Assembly: GCA_025455445.1 (NCBI GenBank)
Contig: JALOMN010000041.1
Span: forward strand, 1-9,807
Direction: 5' to 3'
DNA length: 9,807 bases
From: Cyclobacteriaceae bacterium
GTDB taxonomy: Bacteria; Bacteroidota; Bacteroidia; Cytophagales; Cyclobacteriaceae
The translations under genes were made by a program, and so were the position numbers. The notes beneath the pieces are model-generated. The model did no database searches. It was not told the DNA's origin and saw nothing but the letters and a program-made list of their open reading frames with translations. This document shows positions 1 to 7,167 of this stretch, one piece after another. Every line of letters starts with the position of its first letter. Positions within the stretch are counted from its first letter, which is position 1.

Positions 1-318
1 GCGATCAATTTTGAATGGATTGGCATTTACGCTGGCCACCACGATTAATGGTTTGGAATACTTGCGACACGCATACGCCATGGCTTGTCCGAAATTGCCT
101 GCACTGGCACAAATCATTTTTTCGGTGGATTGTGATACTAATAAATCAGCACCACGACCCTTGAAGGAACGAATTGGATTTTGTGTTTCTATTTTTAATA
201 TGACACGACAACCTAATACTTCATTTAGTGGTTCATACTCATACTGTGGTGAATTGAGGAAAACCGAATCGATGACTCGATGCGCTGCTACAATATCTTT
301 CCAGCCAAAGCGCGACAT
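1..318 (-). CDS. PLP-dependent serine/threonine dehydratase-like enzyme (3' end cut off by window edge)
   Basis: The N-terminal 106 residues are visible, read from ATG at 318; the C-terminal part lies outside the window. The motif PIRSFKGRGAD (about residues 48-58) carries the lysine (K53) that in fold-type II PLP enzymes forms the Schiff base with pyridoxal phosphate. CASAGNFGQ (70-78) is the Ser/Gly/Asn-rich loop that follows it in threonine/serine dehydratases, and ASVNANPFKIDR (95-106) resembles the segment that follows in this family. Members deaminate serine, threonine or related hydroxy-amino acids to 2-oxo acids, or racemise them, in the cytoplasm. The start lies only 2 nt after the stop of the DapA-family gene, so the two are surely co-transcribed and probably translationally coupled. 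The substrate cannot be decided from this fragment, and any C-terminal ACT regulatory domain would be out of view. The family call is firm; biosynthetic IlvA versus a catabolic enzyme is open. Confidence 0.88.
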   Translation of the reverse strand, partial: MSRFGWKDIVAAHRVIDSVFLNSPQYEYEPLNEVLGCRVILKIETQNPIRSFKGRGADLLVSQSTEKMICASAGNFGQAMAYACRKYSKPLIVVASVNANPFKIDR

Positions 319-320
319 GC

Positions 321-1217
321 CTAAGCCAATACTGGTCTTGCCTTAATACCGTCTCTGATAATTTTTAATATACGCTCGCGTTCTTCACCCACCAACGTTA
401 AACGTGGTGCCCGCACATATTCTGAACCAATACCCGTTTCCTGCTCAGCAAGTTTTATGTATTGCACCAGTTTCGGATGAATGTCTAATTCAAGCAACGG
501 AAGAAACCAGCGATAGATTTTCAATGCTTCCTCGAACTTACCTGCCCGTGTTAATTTATAAACAGCCACAGTTTCTTTTGGAAATGCGCATACCAGACCT
601 GCCACCCATCCATCTGCACCCAACATCAATTCTTCCATAGCGATGGTATCTACCCCACACAAAATTTTGAAGCGATCACCAAAGCGATTGATCATGCGCG
701 TAACATTCGATACATCGCGCGTAGATTCCTTCACCGCCTGAATATTTTTATTGTCGGCCAGTTCGGCAAACATATCAAGGGTAACTTCTATTTTATAGTC
801 GATGGGATTATTATAAATCATAATTGGCAGGCTGCTCGATTCAGCCACTGCCTTAAAGTAAGTCACCGTTTCGCGATGATCTGATTTGTATCGCATGGGT
901 GGCAGCATCATCAAACCTTTTGCGCCACACTTTTCTGCTTCTATAGCAAGCTTAACTGCTTCACTCGTGCTGCCTTCAGCAATATTCATCACCACCGGTA
1001 TTTTACCGGCAACCTTCTCCACAGTAAACTTTACGAGATCAAATTTCTCCTCATTGCTCAGCACGCTGGCTTCACCCAGCGTACCACCCAGAATTACACC
1101 CTCCATGCCCGCATCGAGTTGTGCCTTCAGGTTTTTTTCAAATAATGCGAAATCAATTTTATCGTCAGCAGTAAATTTTGTGGTGAGTGCAGGAAACACT
1201 CCTTTCCATTGAATCAT
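321..1217 (-). CDS. DapA/N-acetylneuraminate lyase family Schiff-base enzyme (probably not true DapA)
   Basis: This 298-residue protein has the usual length of the class I aldolase (TIM barrel) family of dihydrodipicolinate synthase, N-acetylneuraminate lyase and hydroxyproline-pathway deaminases. Visible family marks are GGTLGE (44-49, matching GTTGE), the catalytic tyrosine in IMIYNNP (Y135) and the Schiff-base lysine in AVKES (K163). Several DapA substrate residues are changed. The second Thr of GTTGE is Leu47. The Tyr-Tyr pair of TPYYN is Met-Arg in PPMRY (106-110). The position of the substrate-binding Arg after YNxP (R138 in E. coli) is Asp140. It therefore probably does not make dihydrodipicolinate. 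Similar Bacteroidota proteins, as I recall them, sit in hydroxyproline catabolism (1-pyrroline-4-hydroxy-2-carboxylate deaminase), but no other gene of that pathway is visible, so this remains a guess. A candidate promoter lies just upstream, and a PLP dehydratase gene follows after 2 nt. Confidence 0.9.
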   Translation of the reverse strand: MIQWKGVFPALTTKFTADDKIDFALFEKNLKAQLDAGMEGVILGGTLGEASVLSNEEKFDLVKFTVEKVAGKIPVVMNIAEGSTSEAVKLAIEAEKCGAKGLMMLPPMRYKSDHRETVTYFKAVAESSSLPIMIYNNPIDYKIEVTLDMFAELADNKNIQAVKESTRDVSNVTRMINRFGDRFKILCGVDTIAMEELMLGADGWVAGLVCAFPKETVAVYKLTRAGKFEEALKIYRWFLPLLELDIHPKLVQYIKLAEQETGIGSEYVRAPRLTLVGEERERILKIIRDGIKARPVLA

Positions 1218-1237
1218 AGCGATAGGTTTAATGATTC

Positions 1238-1268
1238 CAAAGGTAAGGAATGCAGCGTAATGAAAAAT
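1238..1268 (-). promoter_or_regulatory. putative promoter of the DapA-family/dehydratase unit
   Basis: On the minus strand TACCTTTG (1245-1238) matches the Bacteroidota -7 consensus TAnnTTTG exactly. About 18-19 bp upstream a T-rich stretch (TTTT at 1267-1264) could serve as an imperfect -33 element (TTTG). The predicted start of transcription would be about 15-20 nt before the ATG at 1217. The -33 region overlaps the T run of the terminator proposed for the upstream gene. The -7 match is seen directly; its use as a promoter is inferred. Confidence 0.4.
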
Positions 1269-1286
1269 ATATTCGAAATGAATATA
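1263..1286 (-). terminator. weak intrinsic terminator after the phosphoesterase gene
   Basis: On the minus strand TATATTC (1286-1280) pairs with GAATATA (1274-1268) across a 5-nt loop, followed at once by five Ts (1267-1263). The hairpin begins 7 nt after the phosphoesterase stop codon. The shape and position fit an intrinsic terminator, but the stem is 7 bp with only one G-C pair, so it would be weak. Confidence 0.4.
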
Positions 1287-1293
1287 GAGCCGC

Positions 1294-2544
1294 TCAGGCT
1301 CGTTTTAATTCAAGAATTGTAATTTCAGGTGGCATGCCTACACGACCCGGATAGCCCAGGTAACCAAATCCGCGATTGACATATAGTTGCTGCTCACCTT
1401 CTTGATATAACCCTGCCCATTGTTTATAGGCATATTGCGAAGGGCTCCATTTAAAATCTCCAATTTCAACACCGAACTGAAAGCCATGTGTATGGCCCGA
1501 TAGCATCAAATCGATGTCTTTGTATGCCGGTCTTACCTGCGCATCCCAATGACTGGGGTCATGCGACAATAATATTTTAGTGGTTGCTTCCTGTGTACCC
1601 GCATATGCTGCATCAAGTTTTCCATACTTTGCCCATCGGCCTGCACCCCAGTTTTCAATACCTATAATTGCTAACTTCTCTCCGCCCTGATTGATTATTC
1701 GATTTTCATTCATCAACAAATCAAATCCCAGCAAGCGATGCGCTTCAATTAAATCCTTGAAGTTTTGTTGCTTGGCTTCCTTAGTTGCCCAGCTTTTGTA
1801 ATCGCCATAATCGTGATTTCCAGTAACAGAAAATACACCTAATGGCGCGCGAAGTTTGTTAAATACATCAATATACTCTTTCACTTCTGAAGCTTCGTTG
1901 TTGACTAAGTCGCCCGTGAAGAATATCATATCCGGCTTTTCACCTAAAACCATTTCCACGCCACCTTTCACGGCAGTCTTATTAAAGAAACTTCCTGAAT
2001 GTATATCAGAGAGTTGGGCTATGCGCAGTCCATCAAACTGCTTTGGTAAATTGGGAATATTCACAATCTGTCTTCGAATGCGATAATCGTGTGCTCCGGA
2101 AATAATTCCATAGGCCATTGCCCCAAAAGGAATTGCGGTTGCCACCATGGCAGCCTGAGAAAGAAACTGCGAACGTGATATCACTTCACCTTGAATCGGA
2201 CTGGCAGGTTCTTTTGTAAAATACTTTGCAACCCATCGAACCAGTCGTTGTCCATCATCAATCAACAAAAAGAAAACACCGAATAATTTTGAAAAATAAG
2301 TTGCGAATAAACCGGTGAGTATCCAGTTACGCATGCCTGCGCTAATAGAATACGGATCAGCAAATGTCCACCAGAATAGCGCGATGAAGCATGCAGCAGA
2401 GGGAATCCAGAATCCATATCGGGCTGCAGATTTCCATACTGCAGGCCAGTTGGCACTTACATTTATGACAGCCTGAAAGACATACAAGTCAATCAAAATA
2501 AATACTATCAGAAAGAATGCTAACGTCATGATTCTATATTTCAT
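1294..2544 (-). CDS. membrane-anchored calcineurin-like metallophosphoesterase (YkuE-like)
   Basis: From ATG at 2544 the protein has 416 residues. The C-terminal two thirds carry all metallophosphoesterase motifs in order: SDIH (D180, H182), TGDLV (D212), GNHDYGD (N243, H244), LSHDP (H328) and GHTHGFQ (H351, H353). These bind a di-metal centre that hydrolyses phosphomonoesters or phosphodiesters. The N-terminal part has about three hydrophobic helices (roughly 2-25, 44-61, 75-96) and a fourth segment (127-146) preceded by ISRSQFL, so the catalytic domain is tethered to the membrane and probably faces the periplasm. B. subtilis YkuE, a related enzyme, is exported by Tat. The substrate is unknown; lipid or cell-envelope phosphates are plausible for this group. 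An upstream in-frame ATG at 2565 would add 7 residues, but it lies in the loop of the preceding terminator hairpin. ATG 2544 follows the T run directly and has AGGA 9 nt upstream, so I prefer it. No convincing promoter of its own is visible; it may depend on read-through. Confidence 0.92.
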   Translation of the reverse strand: MKYRIMTLAFFLIVFILIDLYVFQAVINVSANWPAVWKSAARYGFWIPSAACFIALFWWTFADPYSISAGMRNWILTGLFATYFSKLFGVFFLLIDDGQRLVRWVAKYFTKEPASPIQGEVISRSQFLSQAAMVATAIPFGAMAYGIISGAHDYRIRRQIVNIPNLPKQFDGLRIAQLSDIHSGSFFNKTAVKGGVEMVLGEKPDMIFFTGDLVNNEASEVKEYIDVFNKLRAPLGVFSVTGNHDYGDYKSWATKEAKQQNFKDLIEAHRLLGFDLLMNENRIINQGGEKLAIIGIENWGAGRWAKYGKLDAAYAGTQEATTKILLSHDPSHWDAQVRPAYKDIDLMLSGHTHGFQFGVEIGDFKWSPSQYAYKQWAGLYQEGEQQLYVNRGFGYLGYPGRVGMPPEITILELKRA

Positions 2545-2580
2545 AAAAAAACTATCCTGCTCCATAAGACGCAGGATAGT
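2545..2580 (-). terminator. strong intrinsic terminator of the efflux operon
   Basis: On the minus strand ACTATCCTGC (2580-2571) and GCAGGATAGT (2560-2551) form a perfect 10-bp stem with a 10-nt loop, followed by a run of Ts (2550-2545). It starts 18 nt after the RND stop codon. There is no T run on the other side, so it works only for minus-strand transcripts. The loop contains an in-frame ATG of the following phosphoesterase gene, and the 3' arm contains AGGA, which could serve as that gene's ribosome binding site. The hairpin may therefore also limit translation of any read-through mRNA. Confidence 0.88.
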
Positions 2581-2598
2581 TGAAATTATTCTATTGGA

Positions 2599-5500
2599 CT
2601 ATTGTTTGGCGTGAACTGTTTTCTTTCTAAATATTTTCTCTTTCGATTTTGTAGTAATTAAGTACATAACCGGAACAAAGAATAATGTGAGGAAGGTTCC
2701 AAAGATCAATCCGAATATCATAGTCCAGGATAATGGTCCCCAGAATGCTACGTTATCACCACCAAAGAAAATATGAGGATCGAATTCAGTAAATAACGTT
2801 ACGAAGTCAATGTTAAAGCCAACCGCCAGCGGCACCAGGCCCAGAGTCGCAGCCATTGCAGTTAGCAACACCGGTGTCATTCGGGTTTTAGCGGCTTCAA
2901 TAATTGCTGGTTTAAGTTCCACTCCTTGTGAAATTAGTAAGTCGGTAAATTCTACAAGCAAAATACCATTTCGCACCACAATTCCGGCCAGTGCCATAAG
3001 ACCTACACCGGTCATTACAATTGATATTTCCATTTTAAATAAAGAGAACCCAATCAATACACCAATTATACTAAGCACAATCTCTGATAAAATAATCAAT
3101 GGCTTACTTACTGAGTTAAACTGAATTACCAGGATCATAAAAATCAAGCCAATTGCAACAAGACCTGCTTTGCCAAGAAAATCGGAAGTTTCCTTCTGCT
3201 GCTCCTGGGCACCGGTAAGCTTAATTTCAACTTCATCTGAAACTGATAAATTTTTGAGTGCCTCTTTGATCTCAGCCACGACTAAATTTTCATTAAAACC
3301 ACTCAATACGTTAGAGGATAAGGTAACTACACGCTTTTGATCTATTCTTCGAATACCCGCATAACTGTTGGCGTATTCTATTTTAGCAAAAGAAGATAAA
3401 GGCACCTGACGCACCACTCCACCCATGGTCATATCACGGAAAGTAATCGGCAGGTTCATCAACATATTAATATCGTTGCGTTGAGTTTCCAGAATCCGCA
3501 GTTGAATCGGATAGTCATCATTGGCATCGCGGAATTTTGAAATCTCGCTACCGTAAATAGCTGTGCGCAGGATACCACCAATTTGCGCGGTAGAGATTCC
3601 TTCACGGTTTGCTTTTTCACGATCGATGTTAATTACAATTTCAGGTTTACTGCTTTCAAAGTCAGACTTTAATTCTTCTACACCTGGTATTTGTAACGAA
3701 TCAAGATATCGCTTTGTGCGATCGGCAGTTGCAATCAGCACGTCAAAATCATCTGCGCCAATCTCTATATTAATTGGTTTCCCGGTTGGGGGTCCATTAG
3801 CTTCCTGGTCCACAGATATTTCTGCTCCTTTCACATCCTTAACTGCTTCGCGTATTTTATCCATATATTCCACTGTGGATTGTCCATCACGCTCCGAGAA
3901 ACTTACAAAGGCAACGCTCACCTTACCTAAGTGAGGTTGTGCGTTTGTGCCAGAAAATTGATCTTCGGCTGCACCGACTGCCACATTTGAAATCACCGAT
4001 TCTACAATCTTATTATCATTTCCCAATACTGCTATTACTTTATCCTCCACAATCTGGGTTATTGAATCAGTAACACGTTGGTCTGTGCCAATGGGTAAGC
4101 GGATATATGTGTAAATAAAATTCGGATCTCCCTTAGGAAAAAATCCTACCGGTGGCTTTCTGATTGCAGTAAAAACGATGGCAAAAAAGAACAATGCGAT
4201 TACACCAGCCACTACGCCAAATGGTCGCCAGCTTTTCAAACACCATGCTACCATTTTCATGTAGATATTCTGAACTCTTGGCCAGAAGACGGTTTGAAAA
4301 TTAGATATCACTTGTTCCATTACAAAACGGTGAATAGAATAGACACCAAACAGGAACACGGTAAAATTTCCTAAACCAAAAAAGCCAACGATGTACCAGA
4401 CAATCGCAATTCCACCAAAAATTACGGCTGTAATTTTATATCCCTTTGTAAACTTCGTTCCACTGTGATCATGATCATGTGCTTTCATGAAATCTGCGGC
4501 AAATACAGGATTCATAATATAGGCAACAAATAATGAAGCCAGCAGCGCCACAATCAAAGTGATTGGGAGGAAAAACATAAACTCACCAACAGTGCCCGGC
4601 CAGAACGCGAGTGGCACAAATGGCGCCAATACTACCAGTGTTCCTGATAAAACTGGCATAAACACTTCCCCTGCAGCAATTTTAGCAGCTTTGCGTATCG
4701 GCACTTTACCATTATCAAAAACACGGTGCGTATTCTCTATCACTACAATCGCATCATCCACCACAATACCCAAAGCGAGCAAGAATGAAAAAAGTGTCAT
4801 CAAATTAAATGTAAAGCCAAGTGATGGAAACACCAGGAATGCAATAAAGCTGGAAATAGGCACAGACAATCCGACAAAAATTGCATTGGTAGCACCCATA
4901 AAAAACATCAGGATCATCGTTACCAGAATAAAACCTATAATGATTGTGTTAATCAAATCATGAAGCGTTAAACGCGTTTGATCAGACTGATCAGCGGTAA
5001 TCGTTATTTTGACACCGGGAGGTAAAATATTTTCTTTAAAGTCCGCTACAATTTCATTGATTTGGTCAGAAGCATTAATAAGATTCTCACCACCACGCTT
5101 CACTACGTTGAGTGTAATTACATTCTTCTTGTCAAGACGTGCATAACTCTCCTGCTCTTTAAATGAATCAACAATCTCGGCAATGTCTTTAAGGTATAAT
5201 TTGCCTCCACGTATGGAACCTATTACCGTATTTCCGATTTGCTCTGCTGACGTATATTCTCCATTCACACTGATAGAGCGCTTCATACCGTCCACCGATA
5301 GCTGGCCGCCAGAAACAATCATGTTTTCATACTTAATACCATTGGTGATATCGTCAAAACTCACTCCGGCAAGTGCAGCTTTAAACATATCTACGTTGAT
5401 TTGAATCTCTCTGTCTAATGCACCTACAATATCTACCCTTCTAATCTCCTGCAGCGATTCAATTTTTTCCTGCATTTGCTCTGCATACTTCTTTAAAGTT

Positions 5501-5973
5501 TGCAAATCATACTCACCCGAAAGGTTGACAAACATAATTGGCAGCGCAGAGATATCGATATCTACTACCTGCGGATCATCCAGTAAATTGGTAGGAAGAT
5601 CAGGTTTTGCGCGATCTACAGCTTCCTGCACCTGGCGCTTGGCTTCCTTTACTTCCACATCTGTTTCAAATTCAATAATGATATTTGAAAAGTCCTGCAC
5701 AGAATTCGAAGAAACCTTTTTCACACCTGCAATAGACTTCACTTCTTTTTCAATCTGCTTGGTCACCAGGTTTTCAACATCCGAAGGTGATGCCCCCGGA
5801 TAAATGGTAGCTACAAAAATCTGAGGAAACACTACTTCTGGAAAATTTTCCTTCGGCAGGCTGTTATAAGTCATGATTCCGGCCAAGGAAATAATTATAG
5901 TGGCTACGTAAATCGCAATCTTATTATCAATAGACCAACTCGTTGGTTTAAACTCTTTCTCGATGTCTTGCAT
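2599..5973 (-). CDS. RND efflux pump, inner membrane permease (AcrB/MdtB type)
   Basis: This 1124-residue protein is the proton-driven inner membrane pump of a tripartite efflux system. It has the family layout: TM1 (about 18-37), first periplasmic domain, TM2-TM6 (about 338-488), second periplasmic domain (about 605-930), TM8-TM12 (about 934-1107). TM4 carries LGIVVDDAIVV with the proton-relay pair D406/D407. TM10 carries AGIVVRNGILLVEF, where R1001 stands near the place of the essential Lys in AcrB. The HME heavy-metal signature is not apparent, so drugs or other amphiphiles are likelier substrates, but I cannot name them. It is longer than the usual 1020-1060 residues. Between TM6 and TM7 there is an insertion with HDHDH (499-503) and two further hydrophobic stretches (about 513-530 and 534-547), and the TM11-TM12 loop is extended (about 1053-1080). 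It is the last gene of the operon, 45 nt after the adaptor. Confidence 0.96.
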   Translation of the reverse strand: MQDIEKEFKPTSWSIDNKIAIYVATIIISLAGIMTYNSLPKENFPEVVFPQIFVATIYPGASPSDVENLVTKQIEKEVKSIAGVKKVSSNSVQDFSNIIIEFETDVEVKEAKRQVQEAVDRAKPDLPTNLLDDPQVVDIDISALPIMFVNLSGEYDLQTLKKYAEQMQEKIESLQEIRRVDIVGALDREIQINVDMFKAALAGVSFDDITNGIKYENMIVSGGQLSVDGMKRSISVNGEYTSAEQIGNTVIGSIRGGKLYLKDIAEIVDSFKEQESYARLDKKNVITLNVVKRGGENLINASDQINEIVADFKENILPPGVKITITADQSDQTRLTLHDLINTIIIGFILVTMILMFFMGATNAIFVGLSVPISSFIAFLVFPSLGFTFNLMTLFSFLLALGIVVDDAIVVIENTHRVFDNGKVPIRKAAKIAAGEVFMPVLSGTLVVLAPFVPLAFWPGTVGEFMFFLPITLIVALLASLFVAYIMNPVFAADFMKAHDHDHSGTKFTKGYKITAVIFGGIAIVWYIVGFFGLGNFTVFLFGVYSIHRFVMEQVISNFQTVFWPRVQNIYMKMVAWCLKSWRPFGVVAGVIALFFFAIVFTAIRKPPVGFFPKGDPNFIYTYIRLPIGTDQRVTDSITQIVEDKVIAVLGNDNKIVESVISNVAVGAAEDQFSGTNAQPHLGKVSVAFVSFSERDGQSTVEYMDKIREAVKDVKGAEISVDQEANGPPTGKPINIEIGADDFDVLIATADRTKRYLDSLQIPGVEELKSDFESSKPEIVINIDREKANREGISTAQIGGILRTAIYGSEISKFRDANDDYPIQLRILETQRNDINMLMNLPITFRDMTMGGVVRQVPLSSFAKIEYANSYAGIRRIDQKRVVTLSSNVLSGFNENLVVAEIKEALKNLSVSDEVEIKLTGAQEQQKETSDFLGKAGLVAIGLIFMILVIQFNSVSKPLIILSEIVLSIIGVLIGFSLFKMEISIVMTGVGLMALAGIVVRNGILLVEFTDLLISQGVELKPAIIEAAKTRMTPVLLTAMAATLGLVPLAVGFNIDFVTLFTEFDPHIFFGGDNVAFWGPLSWTMIFGLIFGTFLTLFFVPVMYLITTKSKEKIFRKKTVHAKQ

Positions 5974-5985
5974 AGATTATAATTT

Positions 5986-6000
5986 TTATATCAGATATAA
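5986..6000. repeat. 15-bp AT-rich palindrome between adaptor and pump genes
   Basis: TTATATC and GATATAA are perfect inverted copies around a single central A. The one-base spacer rules out a stable RNA hairpin with these arms, so it is either a protein site or a chance AT-rich palindrome in the 45-nt gap between the two genes. Confidence 0.3.
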
Positions 6001-6018
6001 TTTCAACACACTATGAAC

Positions 6019-7140
6019 CTATATCTTGATGAACTGACCATCATTCAATCCCTGGTATCCCACGGTAATAATCTTATCACCTGCCTGTAACCCTGATAAG
6101 ATATGTGCCAGGTTATCATACACACCATCAATCTTAACAACCTTTCTGCGCGCCACCAGTTGATTATCTTTTTGCTCTGCTACATATACTACTTTTTCGC
6201 CATTGATATCCTGTACAATATTTATCGGAACACACAATGCAGAAGGGAAAGTTTGATATATAACACGAATCACGGCAGTCATATTAGGCCGCAATTGCGC
6301 AGCAGAAGGTAGTTTCACTTCTACTGGAAATGAACGACTGAGCGGATCAATGTTTTTTCCAACAAAACTGATGGTTGATTCAAACGTTTTACCGAGGTCC
6401 GTAATTGTGACTGTTACCTTATCTCCTTTATTAATCGTATTTACATATGCCTCAGAAACTTTTAAAGCAACCTTAAGTTCTGAACTATTGATAACACGAA
6501 ATGCAGGGATACCGGGGGCTACATTTTCTCCGACTTTTACATTCACCGCATCAATTGTTCCGACAATAGGAGATTTAATTTTTGTCATTTCAATTTGCTC
6601 CCTAAGTGTAGCTAATCGATTCTCAAGACTTTCCTTATTGTTCTTTGCTTGCAAATACTGAACTTCTGAACCAATTTTTTGCTCCCATAAATTTTTCTGT
6701 CGTTCGTATACTGTCTTGGCAAGCTCTAAAGCACCTTTTACTTCTTCGATAGAACTTAACAGAAGTGAGTTATCTATTTGCGCAAGTACCTGTCCTTTGT
6801 TTACCGCATCACCTTCACGTGCATACACCTGCGTAACCACACCGGCTGATTTTGCGCTTACGAGAATATTATTCTCAGCCTGGATCAATCCTTGTGTTTG
6901 CACATAATACTCAAACACTCTTGGAGCCAGTTCTATAGCTCCAACTTCCTTTGACTTGACAACCGCTTTTGAGGTATCGGATACTTTCAATTCCTTTTCC
7001 AATGAAGAAATTTCCTTTTCCAAATCGGCCCTTTTACTTTTTAATTCTTCAAGCTTTGCAGTCTTATCCTGACTGCATGAAATAATTAAGGCTGAAAGTA
7101 AAATAGCGGGAATAAATGTTGTATATAAATTCAATTTCAT
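6019..7140 (-). CDS. RND periplasmic adaptor (membrane fusion protein), lipoprotein
   Basis: This 373-residue adaptor links the RND pump to the TolC-like channel. Residues 1-22 form a lipoprotein signal peptide with lipobox IIS-C (C22), so the mature protein is lipid-anchored. The first half of the lipoyl domain includes AGVVTQVYAREGDAVNKG (99-116) and the second half KSPIVGTIDAVNVKVGENV (189-207), with an alpha-helical hairpin between them (about 125-188). A beta-barrel domain (about 220-295) and a membrane-proximal domain to the C-terminus follow. PNMTAVIRV (285-293) is the typical end of the barrel region. Unusual is a charged heptad-like stretch directly after the lipidated Cys (about 26-52, KLEELKSKRADLEKEISSLE), predicted to be an extra coiled coil before the first lipoyl half. 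The gene lies 27 nt downstream of the TolC gene and 45 nt upstream of the pump gene. Confidence 0.95.
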   Translation of the reverse strand: MKLNLYTTFIPAILLSALIISCSQDKTAKLEELKSKRADLEKEISSLEKELKVSDTSKAVVKSKEVGAIELAPRVFEYYVQTQGLIQAENNILVSAKSAGVVTQVYAREGDAVNKGQVLAQIDNSLLLSSIEEVKGALELAKTVYERQKNLWEQKIGSEVQYLQAKNNKESLENRLATLREQIEMTKIKSPIVGTIDAVNVKVGENVAPGIPAFRVINSSELKVALKVSEAYVNTINKGDKVTVTITDLGKTFESTISFVGKNIDPLSRSFPVEVKLPSAAQLRPNMTAVIRVIYQTFPSALCVPINIVQDINGEKVVYVAEQKDNQLVARRKVVKIDGVYDNLAHILSGLQAGDKIITVGYQGLNDGQFIKI

Positions 7141-7167
7141 ATCGATAGTTAATTAAGTGTGATTGTT

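Noticed and set aside
321..1217. Naming the lyase dapA
   Set aside because: Several residues that define dihydrodipicolinate synthase are replaced, and the neighbour is a dehydratase rather than lysine-pathway genes.
2545..2565. Phosphoesterase start at ATG 2565
   Set aside because: This ATG lies in the loop of the terminator hairpin and has no upstream ribosome site; ATG 2544 fits a normal n-region (MKYR) ahead of the first helix and has AGGA 9 nt upstream.
2581..2611. TAATTTCA (minus strand) as a -7 box for the phosphoesterase gene
   Set aside because: It misses the two last consensus positions and has no TTTG at 19-20 bp upstream.
4559..4963. Plus-strand ORF of 134 codons opposite the RND pump gene, and many similar plus-strand ORFs
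   Set aside because: They lie antisense to well-supported genes, have no recognisable domains, and consist of low-information composition expected from the reverse of membrane-protein codons.
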